From an uncultured beta proteobacterium (GTDB lineage Bacteria > Pseudomonadota > Gammaproteobacteria > Burkholderiales > Burkholderiaceae_C): a DNA stretch of 13,466 nt. Under the pieces are notes generated by a model. The model had not been told where the DNA came from and did not search any database. It saw only the letters and a program-made list of their open reading frames with translations. This document shows positions 1 through 10,847 of this stretch, piece after piece. The DNA is taken from contig CAISIP010000140.1 in assembly GCA_903885415.1 (NCBI GenBank), positions 1 to 13,466 of the forward strand, in the 5' to 3' direction. The first letter of the stretch is position 1; the number at the start of each line of letters is the position of its first letter. A program made the position numbers and the translations under genes.

Positions 1-157
1 GCATCAGCACCAGGGCGTCGCCACCCTGCGCCACATGCTCGACCACCGCCTGCTGCGGACCGCGAAACTGCGCATAGCCGAACACCTGCTGCAGAACGCG
101 GTGCGCTGCCGTGTCGTCCTGCGCCAACGCGGGCGCGTGCGCCGTTTTCAACACCAT
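1..157 (-). CDS. recQ: ATP-dependent DNA helicase RecQ, N-terminal fragment (cut by window edge)
   Basis: Translating the minus strand from the ATG at 157 gives 52 residues that run off the left edge. Residues 21-52 read VLQQVFGYAQFRGPQQAVVE followed by HVAQGGDALVLM. This matches the start of RecQ helicases: the Q-motif region with FGY-QFR-Q, then the strand that leads into Walker A. Walker A itself (PTGGGKS in the family) would lie just outside the window, so no catalytic residue is visible. RecQ is a 3'-5' superfamily 2 helicase acting in recombination and repair of stalled forks. A GGGA stretch lies 6 bases before this ATG. An earlier ATG at 168 is in another frame and reaches a stop after six codons. 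The gene is transcribed away from the rest of the window and has no evident link to the metabolic operon. Confidence 0.85.
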   Translation of the reverse strand, partial: MVLKTAHAPALAQDDTAAHRVLQQVFGYAQFRGPQQAVVEHVAQGGDALVLM

Positions 158-174
158 CGGATTCCCATGCGCCT

Positions 175-180
175 ATTGTC
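175..180 (-). promoter_or_regulatory. Possible -10 hexamer for recQ
   Basis: On the minus strand GACAAT ends 17 bases before the recQ ATG. It would place transcription start near 168 and leave a leader of about 10 bases that carries the GGGA ribosome-binding stretch. No convincing TTGACA-like -35 lies 16-18 bases upstream, so this is a weak call based on one hexamer and its position. Confidence 0.22.
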
Positions 181-243
181 CGGGGTTTCGGCGCGGCGTC
201 CCCCGGTGCAGCGCGCGCGACAGCTTATGGGGCGCGATGGCCG

Positions 244-525
244 CTATCTAGGGAATGCGTCTCGTCTGCCCCTGGCGTGGGGTCGATGGCTGCGCTCGGG
301 CTTCTTCCAGACCGGCTTGCGTTTCTCGACGAAGACTCTGGGGCCTTCTGGCGAATCTTCGGTACCGGTGGTCGTGCTCACTCGATTCACGGCCGCAGCG
401 ATGCCCTGATGGTAGTCGCCGTCCATGGCGTGGGCAAAGGCGTGCTTGCCCAGCGCCATCCGCTGCGGCGACTTGGAAGCCAGCAGCTTCACCAGATGCG
501 AAGCGCTGGGCCGATTCGGTGCCCG
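244..525 (-). pseudogene. Enoyl-CoA hydratase/isomerase relic (C-terminal fragment)
   Basis: The open frame on the minus strand from 525 to a TAG at 244 carries a clear C-terminal signature of the crotonase family: LLASKSPQRMALGKHAF, then a DGDYHQGI segment, EDSPEG, and VFVEKRKPVWK. In intact enzymes (about 255-290 residues) this is the last 70-75 residues, the helical part after the active site. The N-terminal 180 or so residues, including the CoA-binding and oxyanion-hole segments, are missing. An in-frame stop lies at 526-528, and leuD ends at 579, so there is no room for them. About 20 arginine-rich residues run past the usual family end, which suggests that the original stop was lost. 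No ATG begins the frame; the first usable codon is a GTG at 492. It most likely remains from a deletion that joined leuD to the recQ side. A functional short protein cannot be excluded but is unlikely. Confidence 0.72.
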
Positions 526-578
526 TCAAATAGTGTGAATGGCTGTTCAACTTATCGGAGCAAACCGCCCGCCGCCTC

Positions 579-1190
579 TCAGCCGTACAACCAGGGTCGC
601 TGGGTTCGATCGTGGGCCTGGAAGGCGGCGATTTCCGGCTCGCGCTGCAGGGTCAGCGCGATCGGATCGAGTCCCTGCAGCAGCGACTGCCGGGCCAGCG
701 GCTCGACCTCGAACGCGATCACCCCGCCCGCGTACCGGATCTCCTGCCGCTCAAGGTCAACACGGACACGCGCGTCGGTCGCGCCATGGCGCAAGCGCTC
801 GGCGACGGCCTCGATCTGCGCCGCCGGCAGCCGAATGGCGAGCACGCCGTTTTGCAGACAGTTGTTGAAGAAGATATCGCCAAAGCTCGGCGCGATGATG
901 CAAGCGTAACCGCGCTCCTGCAACGCCCACACGGCCATCTCGCGCGAGCTGCCACAACCGAAATTGGCGCCGGCCAGCAGGATGCGCGCGTCGCGAAACG
1001 GCGCCTGGTTGAGGATGCAGTCTGGCCGCTCCCGGCCCTCGGCGTCCAGGCGCAGCGTCTCCAGCGCCCAGGGTCCGAGTTCGCCGCGCGGGTACAGAGA
1101 CATCCTTTCGATTCGGATGATGACATCGGTGTTGAGGTTGGCCATCAACAGCGGCACCGCGATGGCGTCGAGGACCCTTACTTTTTCCAT
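579..1190 (-). CDS. leuD: LeuD-type hydro-lyase small subunit (3-isopropylmalate dehydratase family, probable paralog)
   Basis: This is the swivelling small subunit of an aconitase-superfamily dehydratase. It pairs with the LeuC-type subunit encoded just upstream, and in leucine synthesis the complex isomerises 2- to 3-isopropylmalate in the cytoplasm. From the ATG at 1190 it is 203 residues, the normal size of bacterial LeuD. Visible landmarks are MEKVRV at the start, ANFGCGSSRE near residues 75-84, IAPSFGDIFF near 99-108, and NGVLAIRLP. I chose 1190 because MEK aligns with the E. coli LeuD start and GGGGA lies 5 bases before it. The ATG at 1196 would overlap the leuC stop as ATGA and add two residues. 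The substrate-side loop reads NTDVIIRIE (residues 20-28), where canonical LeuD has DTD-IIPKQFL. This suggests a different side chain or substrate. It is the last gene of the operon. A role in leucine synthesis is possible, but the operon partners argue for a catabolic dicarboxylate hydratase. Confidence 0.88.
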   Translation of the reverse strand: MEKVRVLDAIAVPLLMANLNTDVIIRIERMSLYPRGELGPWALETLRLDAEGRERPDCILNQAPFRDARILLAGANFGCGSSREMAVWALQERGYACIIAPSFGDIFFNNCLQNGVLAIRLPAAQIEAVAERLRHGATDARVRVDLERQEIRYAGGVIAFEVEPLARQSLLQGLDPIALTLQREPEIAAFQAHDRTQRPWLYG

Positions 1191-1192
1191 GC

Positions 1193-2611
1193 TCATCCCC
1201 GCAGTGCGCGCACGTCGGTCAGGCTGCCAGCCACCGCCGCGGCCGCCGCCATCGCGGGACTGGCCAGGTGCGTGCGCGCGCCCGGCCCCTGTCGGCCCAC
1301 GAAGTTGCGGTTCGAGGTCGATACGCAGCGCTGGCCGGGAGCGACCATCTCGCCGTTGGCACCCACGCACAGCGAACATCCCGGCTCTCGCCACTGAAAT
1401 CCGGCGTCCCGGAAGACCCGGTCGAGTCCGGCCGCTTCGGCCTCGCGTTTGACCGCCTGCGAGCCCGGCACCACCCAGGCCTCGACATGCGATGCGACCC
1501 GCCGCCCGCGAACGATCGCTGCCGCACGCTCGAGGTCCGCAAACCGGCTGTTGGTGCACGAGCCAATGAAAACCCGATCGATGCGGGTGCCGGCGATCGG
1601 CCGGCCTGGCACCAGGTCCATGTACGCAAGCGCCGACGCGATGGCTTCGCGCTGCCCGGGATCGCTGCACTGCGCTGGGTCCGGAATCCTGGCGTCGATG
1701 GCCATCACATCCTGCGGGCTGGTGCCCCAGGTGATCTGCGGGGCGACACAGCTTGCGTCGATCCGCAGTTCGCGGTCGAACACCGCATGCGCGTCCGAGC
1801 TTAAACCGCGCCAATGCGCCAGCGCGCGGTCCCACATGGCGCCCTGGGGCGCGAACGGGCGGCCAGCGACATAGTGGAAGGTGCGCTCATCGGGGGCGAT
1901 CATGCCAACTTTGGCGCCCATTTCGATCGACAGATTGCAAAGCGTTAGGCGGCCGGAAATCTCCATGGCCTCGATGGCGGGGCCGGCATATTCGATCGCG
2001 TAGCCGGTGCCGCCGCCGGCGCCCAGAACGCCGATGACACTCAAAATCAGGTCCTTGGGTTCTACGCCGCGACCCAGCGTCCCGTCGACCCACACCCGCA
2101 TGCGCTGCGGACGCCGCTGGACGATGGTCTGCGTGGCCAGCACATGCACGATCTCCGAGGCGCCAATGCCCCAGGCCAGGGCGCCGATCGCGCCATGGGT
2201 ACAAGTGTGGCTGTCGGCGCACAGCAGCAATATCCCCGGCAATGTCAGGCCCTGCTCCGGTCCGATCACGTGGACGATTCCCTGCTGCGGGTCGTTGACG
2301 TCGAACAGGCGAACGCCCCATTTGCGGCAACCACGGCGCAGGCCGTCAATGTGCATCTGGCTCCACGGCGCGTTGCCTCCGGTGCGTCCCGGCGCCGTCG
2401 AGATCACATGGTCCGGTACCGCGAACACCTGCTCGGGGTTGCGCACCGAGAGGCCCTGGCGCTCCAGTTCGGTGAAGGCGGCATGGCCGCCCAGGTCATG
2501 GACAAAATGCCGGTCCACATGCAGCAGCGCCACGCCCGGCGCCATCTCGGCAACGACGTGTGCGTCCCAAATCTTGTCGAACAGCGTGCGCGGCCCGGGC
2601 GGTGTGCTCAT
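1193..2611 (-). CDS. leuC: LeuC-type hydro-lyase large subunit (3-isopropylmalate dehydratase family, [4Fe-4S])
   Basis: This 472-residue protein is the iron-sulfur catalytic subunit of a LeuCD-type enzyme and matches the bacterial LeuC length and sequence order. Landmarks are FDKIWDAHVV at 11-20, the DRHFVHD histidine segment at 33-39, CADSHTCTHGA at 131-141, and the cluster ligands Cys352 (IGSCTNSR), Cys412 and Cys415 (GCSLCVGAN). CVSTSNRNFVGRQG at 429-442 and SPAMAAAAAV near the end are also present. All three cluster cysteines are intact, so the enzyme should be active and oxygen-sensitive. The open frame continues upstream to about 2761, but homology starts at the ATG at 2611. That ATG overlaps the stop of the lyase gene as ATGA, which indicates translational coupling. 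It ends 2 bases before leuD. The substrate cannot be fixed from sequence. 3-Isopropylmalate is the family default, while (di)methylmalate-type acids fit the neighbours better. Confidence 0.9.
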   Translation of the reverse strand: MSTPPGPRTLFDKIWDAHVVAEMAPGVALLHVDRHFVHDLGGHAAFTELERQGLSVRNPEQVFAVPDHVISTAPGRTGGNAPWSQMHIDGLRRGCRKWGVRLFDVNDPQQGIVHVIGPEQGLTLPGILLLCADSHTCTHGAIGALAWGIGASEIVHVLATQTIVQRRPQRMRVWVDGTLGRGVEPKDLILSVIGVLGAGGGTGYAIEYAGPAIEAMEISGRLTLCNLSIEMGAKVGMIAPDERTFHYVAGRPFAPQGAMWDRALAHWRGLSSDAHAVFDRELRIDASCVAPQITWGTSPQDVMAIDARIPDPAQCSDPGQREAIASALAYMDLVPGRPIAGTRIDRVFIGSCTNSRFADLERAAAIVRGRRVASHVEAWVVPGSQAVKREAEAAGLDRVFRDAGFQWREPGCSLCVGANGEMVAPGQRCVSTSNRNFVGRQGPGARTHLASPAMAAAAAVAGSLTDVRALRG

Positions 2612-3471
2612 GGTAGGCGGGCGTATTTGCGCTCGAATTCCCAGACGTCTTCGAAGCCGACGAGTTCGTGCATCTCGGCCATGCTGATCGACGGCACGCA
2701 AGAGCCCTCGGTGCTTCCGTGCGCTTGCAGGTGCGCATAGGCATCGCGCAACGCAGCGCACGCGGCGTTCATGCCAACCGAGGGGTAGATGATGACGTTG
2801 AACCCAAAGTCGCGCAAGCGATCCTTCGACACGACCGGCGACTTGCCGCTCGGCACCATGTTGGCCAGCAGCCAGGCATCGACCTCGCCGCCGATCCGGC
2901 GGAACTCCTCCTCGGTTTCGGGTGCTTCGACAAAAATGATGTCAGCGCCCGCCTTGGCGTAGGCCTTGGCGCGGCGAATCGCCTCGTCGAGCCCGAGCGC
3001 GGTACGCGAGTCGGTGCGCGCGATGATCAGGGTGTCATCGCTGCGGCGCGCGCCCAGCGCGACCTCGATCTTCTGCACCATGTCCTCGGTCGGGATCACC
3101 CGCCGGTTGGGCGTGTGCCCGCATTTTTTGGGCATTTCCTGATCCTCGATCTGGATCGCCTGCACCCCGGCGGCCTCATAACCGCGCACCGTCTGGCGCA
3201 CATTGATCAGTCCGCCGAAGCCGGTATCTGCGTCGGCGATCAACGGCGCGGTGACGCCCCGCGCGATGGTTTGCGCCCTACTGACCATGTCGGTGTAGGT
3301 GACAAGTCCGGCGTCGGGCTGCCCGAGGTGCGAGGCCGAGACCCCGTAACCGGTCATGTACAGGGCGTTGAAGCCCATGCGGTCGGCGATGCGCGCAGAG
3401 AACATCTCAAATACGCCGGGCGCGACGATGAGTTCTGCGGAGTTCAGTAGCTGCTTGATTTTTTTGGGCAT
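2608..3471 (-). CDS. Isocitrate lyase/PEP mutase superfamily C-C lyase (2,3-dimethylmalate or 2-methylisocitrate lyase-like)
   Basis: A 287-residue TIM-barrel enzyme of the isocitrate lyase/PEP mutase superfamily, close in length to PrpB and 2,3-dimethylmalate lyase. Residues 80-87 (DADTGFGG) form the Mg2+/substrate strand and 109-112 (EDQE region) add metal contacts. Residues 115-119 (KKCGH) are the mobile catalytic loop with acid/base Cys117. ARTDSR (151-156), VEAPE (181-185) and NMVPSGKSP (204-212) follow as expected. The KKCGH loop is found in C-C lyases of the family, whereas PEP mutases carry a different loop. I therefore expect retro-aldol cleavage of a 2-hydroxy dicarboxylate to pyruvate, glyoxylate or a similar product. 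The start at 3471 is preceded by a modest GAAAGA stretch and lies 24 bases after the permease gene. The stop overlaps leuC by four bases (ATGA). Oxaloacetate decarboxylase or petal-death-type activities are alternatives. Confidence 0.85.
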   Translation of the reverse strand: MPKKIKQLLNSAELIVAPGVFEMFSARIADRMGFNALYMTGYGVSASHLGQPDAGLVTYTDMVSRAQTIARGVTAPLIADADTGFGGLINVRQTVRGYEAAGVQAIQIEDQEMPKKCGHTPNRRVIPTEDMVQKIEVALGARRSDDTLIIARTDSRTALGLDEAIRRAKAYAKAGADIIFVEAPETEEEFRRIGGEVDAWLLANMVPSGKSPVVSKDRLRDFGFNVIIYPSVGMNAACAALRDAYAHLQAHGSTEGSCVPSISMAEMHELVGFEDVWEFERKYARLP

Positions 3472-3495
3472 GCAATGGGTCTTTCAGGTAATGCG

Positions 3496-4269
3496 TCACG
3501 CCGCGTGGCGCAGGCGCCGGTCGACGGCCAGCAACATCGCGCTGGCGATGGTTGCGAAAGCCACCAGCAGGAGCGCCAGCGCGACGATGATTTCCGGCTC
3601 GTTGTTCTGCATCGCGTGCACCAGCATATAGCCAATGCCGCGCTGCGAAGCGAACATTTCGCCGATCAGCGTGCCCAGCAGCGTCAGCGCGAAGCCGACG
3701 CGAAAGCCAGAGAAGACTTCCGGCAGCGTGGCGGGCAGCAGCACATGCAGCGCCGTGTCGGTGGGTCCCAGTCGCAAGGCACGGGCGCTCTTGATGTGCA
3801 CCGGATGGATGTTGCGCACAGCGGTCATGGTGAACAGCAGCACCGGAATAATGCCGTGCAGCACGCCGAAGGCGATCTTGGCCGACACGCCCAGACCGAA
3901 GAGCAGCAGTATCACCGGATACAGCGTAATTTTCGGAATCGCGTACAGCGTCACCAGCATCGGTTCGAATACCTCGCCGGCAAGGCGGTGGGCGCCCAGC
4001 AGCACGCCCAGGCCCAGGCCACCCAGCCACGAAATCAGCAGCGCGTAGCCAAAGGCGCGGCCGGTTTCGAATGCGTTGGCGCCAAAATCTGCGTCCGCCA
4101 CCAGACGCTGCAGACGCCGGGCCGCCGCCATCGGCGACGGCAGCGCATCGCCCCCGACAAACAGGTGCAGCAATTGCCAGAGGGCGAACAGCGCCGCCAC
4201 CAGCAGCGCCGTGTCGAGCCGATCCCGCCAGGCTGCAGCGTAGGGCGCTCGCATCCGGTCCGTCGACAT
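3496..4269 (-). CDS. ABC transporter permease (SsuC/TauC-like), second of the pair
   Basis: A 257-residue inner-membrane permease of the BPD_transp_1 type. About six hydrophobic segments are visible, near residues 18-38, 72-92, 103-126, 132-150, 188-208 and 228-249. The cytoplasmic EAA loop that docks on the ATPase is recognisable at 160-183 (KSARALRLGP, then LLPATLPEV). Proteins of this type work with NMT1/SsuA-like binding proteins to import sulfonates, nitrate, pyrimidine precursors or aromatic acids. The gene starts 2 bases after the stop of the other permease, and the two probably form a heterodimeric channel. The first 15 residues are polar and carry several arginines, as expected for a cytoplasmic N-terminus. 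The transported compound cannot be read from the sequence. Confidence 0.85.
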   Translation of the reverse strand: MSTDRMRAPYAAAWRDRLDTALLVAALFALWQLLHLFVGGDALPSPMAAARRLQRLVADADFGANAFETGRAFGYALLISWLGGLGLGVLLGAHRLAGEVFEPMLVTLYAIPKITLYPVILLLFGLGVSAKIAFGVLHGIIPVLLFTMTAVRNIHPVHIKSARALRLGPTDTALHVLLPATLPEVFSGFRVGFALTLLGTLIGEMFASQRGIGYMLVHAMQNNEPEIIVALALLLVAFATIASAMLLAVDRRLRHAA

Positions 4270-4271
4270 GG

Positions 4272-5020
4272 TCAGCGGCCCCCCGTGCGTTCGTGCAGAC
4301 GGCGCTCCCAGGCCGTCAGCGCCCCGTTCACCAGGCCGACGACCAGCAGCAGTATGGTCATCAGCCCATACATGGTGGAATTGTCAAAGTTGTTGTAAGC
4401 GAAGGCGATCTTGAAGCCGAAGCCGGCGCCGGCGAGTACAAACTCGCCGGCGATGACCGCGATGAATGCGTACACAACGGCGAGTTTGACGCCGGTAAAA
4501 ATGTAGGGCGCGCAGGCCGGCAATATCACCAGGAAGGTCTCGCGAAAGGGGGACAGCCCCATCACCCGGGCGGTCTTGCGCAACGACGGTGACACCCGCT
4601 CGAAGCCGTTGAGCGTGTTCAGCGCCATCGCAACCATTGCGAACATCACGCCGATCGCCACCAGCGGCCACCGGTTCAGGCCAAAAAGCACGATGAACAG
4701 CGGATAGAAAATGAAGGTGGGCACCGCGTAGTAGCTCGCCAGTAGCGGGTCGGCTGCACGGCGCAAACGCGCAAAGCGGTGCAGCAGAACGCCCCCCGAA
4801 AAGCCCAGCACCAGCGCAATGCCCAGGGCCATCGCCACATTCTCCAGCGTCAACAACATGTCATGCGCGTACTCGCCCGAGGCGATCACCTTCCACGCGC
4901 CCAGCGCCATCTTGCTCGGCGGTATGACCGACACCGGGTCAATCCAGCGCATCCGGCAAGCAAGCTCGAGCGCTGCCACGCACCCGGCCACAACCCCGAG
5001 GCGTATCGACCCGGCACGGG

Positions 5021-5024
<4 letters not shown>
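4272..5024 (-). CDS. ABC transporter permease (SsuC/TauC-like), first of the pair
   Basis: A 250-residue permease related to, but clearly different from, the next gene product. The hydrophobic stretches are near residues 8-24, 62-82, 96-115, 118-138, 178-200 and 217-236. The EAA loop is at about 148-171 (LRKTARVMGLSPFRE, then ILPACAPYIF). Its ATG at 5024 overlaps the ATPase stop as ATGA, so translation is likely coupled. Having two different permeases rather than one gene used twice implies a heterodimeric pore, as seen in several NMT1/phthalate-type importers of Burkholderiales. No feature of the sequence identifies the substrate. Confidence 0.85.
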
Positions 5025-5863
<839 letters not shown>

Positions 5864-6844
5864 TCACTTGGCCCGCAAATCGGCGGGCAGGTAGCTCTCG
5901 TCCATCACCTTCGACCAGTCGAAGGGTCCGGGCTCGATCGCCTTGACCAACAACAGCGCCTTGAGCATTTCGTTCATGCCTTCCATGTCAAAGCGGCCAG
6001 TGCTCCAGTAGACACCCTTGACAGCGAGGATGCTGGCAATGGCCGATTTGGCGGCCGACTCCTCGATCTTGTATTCGCGGGCCATGATCCGCGCTGACTC
6101 GTCAGGGTTCTTCGTCAGATATTCGACCCCCTTGCGACGTGCGTTGATGATCGCGCGGATCTTGTCCGGATTCTTTTTCAAGTAATCCGTCTTGACGATG
6201 CCGACCGTCTGCGTGATGTGCGGAGCCCAGTCGGTGGAGTTAAACACCAACCGGTAATTGTTGCGCTCCTTGCTCCACACCGGTTCTGTCACATAGGTCA
6301 TATCCACCGCCGATTCGCGCAGGGCCGTCAGTCCGGCGCCGATGCCGCCCACCGATTTGCGTTCGACCTGCCCGGTCAGTCCGTTGGCGTTGAGCATCAT
6401 CGTCGTCACCATGTCGGTGACCGACTTCGGGCTGCTGTAGCCCAGCTTCTTGCCCTTGAGGTCGGCCAACTTGGCGATGCGCATATCGTCCTTGCGGCTG
6501 ATCCAGACCTGATCGGCAACGCTCACGACGCCGGCATGGACGATGGTCAGTTCGACGCCCTGCTGGATCGCGGCGATCGCCGCTGGCAGCGCGACCTCGC
6601 CGTAAGGTATCTCAGAGGCCAGCGCGTTGCGTATGGTGGTGCCACCGCCGTCGGATGTGATGAAGCCGGTGACGTCAATCCCGACCTCCTTGAAGAAACC
6701 CTTTTCGCGGGCAACGGCAAAAGGCGCTCCGTACATGCCGGTACCAAAGTGGGTGACCGTGAGGTCGACCGCGCCAGCGGCAGTGCTCAGAACGAACAGC
6801 AGCACCCCGGAGAGGGCGCGCAGAAACAGCTTGGGTGCGGGCAT
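5864..6844 (-). CDS. ABC transporter substrate-binding protein, NMT1/SsuA-like, secreted
   Basis: A 326-residue periplasmic binding protein. I take the ATG at 6844 rather than the upstream one at 6907. It is followed at once by a signal peptide (MPAPKLFLRA, a hydrophobic core, then TAAGA with likely cleavage before VDL at residue 26) and is preceded by GGAG 8 bases away. The mature part has the NMT1/SsuA pattern: early TVTHFGTGMYGAPFAVA, KGFFKEVGIDV, DGGGTTIRNAL, and LADLKGKKLGY near 126-136. A central switch follows (GGIGAGLTAL near 167-176) and then VTEPVW at 185-190. The C-terminal segment with ESYLP is also characteristic. Family ligands include sulfonates, thiamine precursors and cis-dicarboxylates such as phthalate. 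It is the first gene of the operon and so is likely to be the most strongly expressed. Confidence 0.87.
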   Translation of the reverse strand: MPAPKLFLRALSGVLLFVLSTAAGAVDLTVTHFGTGMYGAPFAVAREKGFFKEVGIDVTGFITSDGGGTTIRNALASEIPYGEVALPAAIAAIQQGVELTIVHAGVVSVADQVWISRKDDMRIAKLADLKGKKLGYSSPKSVTDMVTTMMLNANGLTGQVERKSVGGIGAGLTALRESAVDMTYVTEPVWSKERNNYRLVFNSTDWAPHITQTVGIVKTDYLKKNPDKIRAIINARRKGVEYLTKNPDESARIMAREYKIEESAAKSAIASILAVKGVYWSTGRFDMEGMNEMLKALLLVKAIEPGPFDWSKVMDESYLPADLRAK

Positions 6845-6852
6845 TTCACTGG

Positions 6853-6856
6853 CTCC
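6853..6856 (-). promoter_or_regulatory. Shine-Dalgarno site that fixes the binding-protein start
   Basis: GGAG on the minus strand lies 8 bases before the ATG at 6844. Together with the signal peptide that begins at this ATG, it favours 6844 over the longer reading from 6907. Confidence 0.6.
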
Positions 6857-6908
6857 AAATAGGCCCGCCCTGTCTGGCTGTGTCGTTCGGATGCAGGAGG
6901 CCGTCACC

Positions 6909-6917
6909 AGTCTAGCA
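6909..6917 (-). promoter_or_regulatory. Possible extended -10 promoter of the transporter/lyase/leuCD operon
   Basis: TGCTAGACT on the minus strand fits the extended -10 form TGn-TAnAcT. It would start transcription near 6902 and leave a leader of about 58 bases before the binding-protein ATG. There is no good -35 hexamer at the usual distance, which is tolerated by extended -10 promoters or would require an activator. The 162-base gap 6845-7006 must hold the promoters of both divergent units. I see no riboswitch-sized fold in it. Confidence 0.33.
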
Positions 6918-6991
6918 TGGGGCCACCGCGCTCCCCGCCAGCGGGCGCCGGGCCCTCATCATTGTGTTTCGACCGCCGACGCCAGACTTTC

Positions 6992-6997
6992 TACAAT
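6992..6997 (+). promoter_or_regulatory. Possible -10 hexamer for the methionine synthase pair
   Basis: TACAAT matches the -10 consensus at five of six positions and ends 9 bases before the ATG at 7007. Transcription would begin near 7004, giving an almost leaderless message. In that case the GGA at 6998-7000 could not act as a ribosome-binding site. A start further upstream with a normal leader is the alternative. No clear -35 is present. Confidence 0.28.
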
Positions 6998-7006
6998 GGA
7001 TGACGC

Positions 7007-8098
7007 ATGAAAACACCCAGCCGCACCACACCACATTACACCCGCGCGCAGGCGCTGCCGCACATTCTGGCCCAGCGCATCGCGGTACTCGACGGCGCGA
7101 TGGGAACCATGGTCCAGCGGCTGCGGCTCGATGAGTCGCAGTACCGGGGCGCCGGTTACACCGGGGCGCACGCGCAGGGCGGGCGGTTCGAGAAGCACCC
7201 CCGGGACCTCAAGGGCAACAATGAGCTGCTGAGCATTAGCCGCCCCGATCTCGTCGGCGACATCCACGAGGCCTACCTGGCGGCGGGCGCGGACCTGATC
7301 GAAACCAATACCTTCGGCGCCACCAGCGTCGCGCAGGCCGATTACGGCATGGCGGATCTGGCGCGCGAAATGAACCTGACTTCGGCGCGCATTGCGCGCG
7401 CCGCGTGCGACAAATTCTCCACCGCCGACCGACCGCGTTTCGTCGTCGGAGCGCTCGGCCCGACGCCCAAGACCGCCAGCATCAGCCCCGATGTCAACGA
7501 CCCCGGCGCGCGCAATGTGCACTTCGAGCAACTGCGCGCCGCCTACCACGAGCAGGCACTGGCCCTGATTGAGGGCGGCAGCGACCTCTTGATCGTCGAG
7601 ACGGTGTTTGACACCCTCAACGCCAAGGCCGCGTTGTTTGCGATCGACGAGGTCTTCGAGCAAACTGGCGAGCGGCTGCCGCTGATCATCAGCGGAACCG
7701 TCACCGACGCGTCGGGCCGCATCCTGAGCGGACAGACCGTGACCGCCTTTTGGTACAGCGTGCGCCACGCGCAGCCGCTGGCGATCGGTCTGAACTGCGC
7801 ACTGGGAGCGGCGCTGATGCGACCGTACATCCAAGAGCTGCACCGCGCGGCGCCCGACACCTTCATCAGCTGCTACCCCAATGCCGGGCTTCCCAACCCG
7901 ATGGCCGAGACCGGCTTTGACGAGACCCCCGAAGTGACCGCGCGGCTGCTGCGCGAGTTCGCCGAACAGGGCCTGGTCAATATAGTGGGCGGCTGCTGCG
8001 GCACCACGCCAGAACACATCAGCGCCATCCGCGAGGCGGTGCAACCGCTGGCGGCGCGCGCGCTGCAGCGCTCTTTTTTCTACCAAGAGGCGGCCTGA
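7007..8098 (+). CDS. metH: Methionine synthase, homocysteine-binding half (split MetH, part 1)
   Basis: A 363-residue homocysteine S-methyltransferase domain, equal to the first module of the roughly 1,230-residue E. coli MetH but encoded as its own protein. Evidence is LDGAMGTMVQ at 28-37, GNNELLSISRPDLV at 70-83, ETNTFGATSV at 99-108, VGALGPTPKTASISPDV at 147-163, and VETVFDTLNAKAAL at 197-210. The three zinc ligands that bind homocysteine thiolate are present as Cys264 (GLNCALG) and Cys330-Cys331 (GGCCGTTPEH). The protein ends soon after this domain with FFYQEAA and a TGA, followed 3 bases later by the gene for the rest of the enzyme. The two products should act together to methylate homocysteine from 5-methyltetrahydrofolate via cobalamin. 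As far as I know this split is common in Burkholderiales, so it is probably an ancestral arrangement rather than a damaged gene. Confidence 0.93.
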   Translation: MKTPSRTTPHYTRAQALPHILAQRIAVLDGAMGTMVQRLRLDESQYRGAGYTGAHAQGGRFEKHPRDLKGNNELLSISRPDLVGDIHEAYLAAGADLIETNTFGATSVAQADYGMADLAREMNLTSARIARAACDKFSTADRPRFVVGALGPTPKTASISPDVNDPGARNVHFEQLRAAYHEQALALIEGGSDLLIVETVFDTLNAKAALFAIDEVFEQTGERLPLIISGTVTDASGRILSGQTVTAFWYSVRHAQPLAIGLNCALGAALMRPYIQELHRAAPDTFISCYPNAGLPNPMAETGFDETPEVTARLLREFAEQGLVNIVGGCCGTTPEHISAIREAVQPLAARALQRSFFYQEAA

Positions 8099-8101
8099 CC
8101 C

Positions 8102-10837
<2,736 letters not shown>

Positions 10838-10847
10838 CCCGCGCCGC

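Noticed and set aside
35..409. Plus-strand open frame over the recQ start and the hydratase relic
   Set aside because: The minus strand carries recognisable RecQ and enoyl-CoA hydratase sequence here, whereas this product resembles nothing and is arginine-rich.
508..524. Dyad GGG-CCGATTCGG-tg-CCC downstream of leuD as an operon terminator
   Set aside because: The inner arms leave a single-base loop and no T-tract follows on the minus strand, so it does not fit an intrinsic terminator.
612..1397. Plus-strand open frames opposite leuD and leuC
   Set aside because: They overlap conserved minus-strand genes, and their products are arginine/alanine-rich without recognisable motifs.
6845..7006. 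Cobalamin or S-adenosylmethionine riboswitch in front of metH
   Set aside because: The divergent gap is only 162 bases and I see no B12-box-like or SAM-type conserved core. The candidate promoter also lies too near the start codon to leave a leader.
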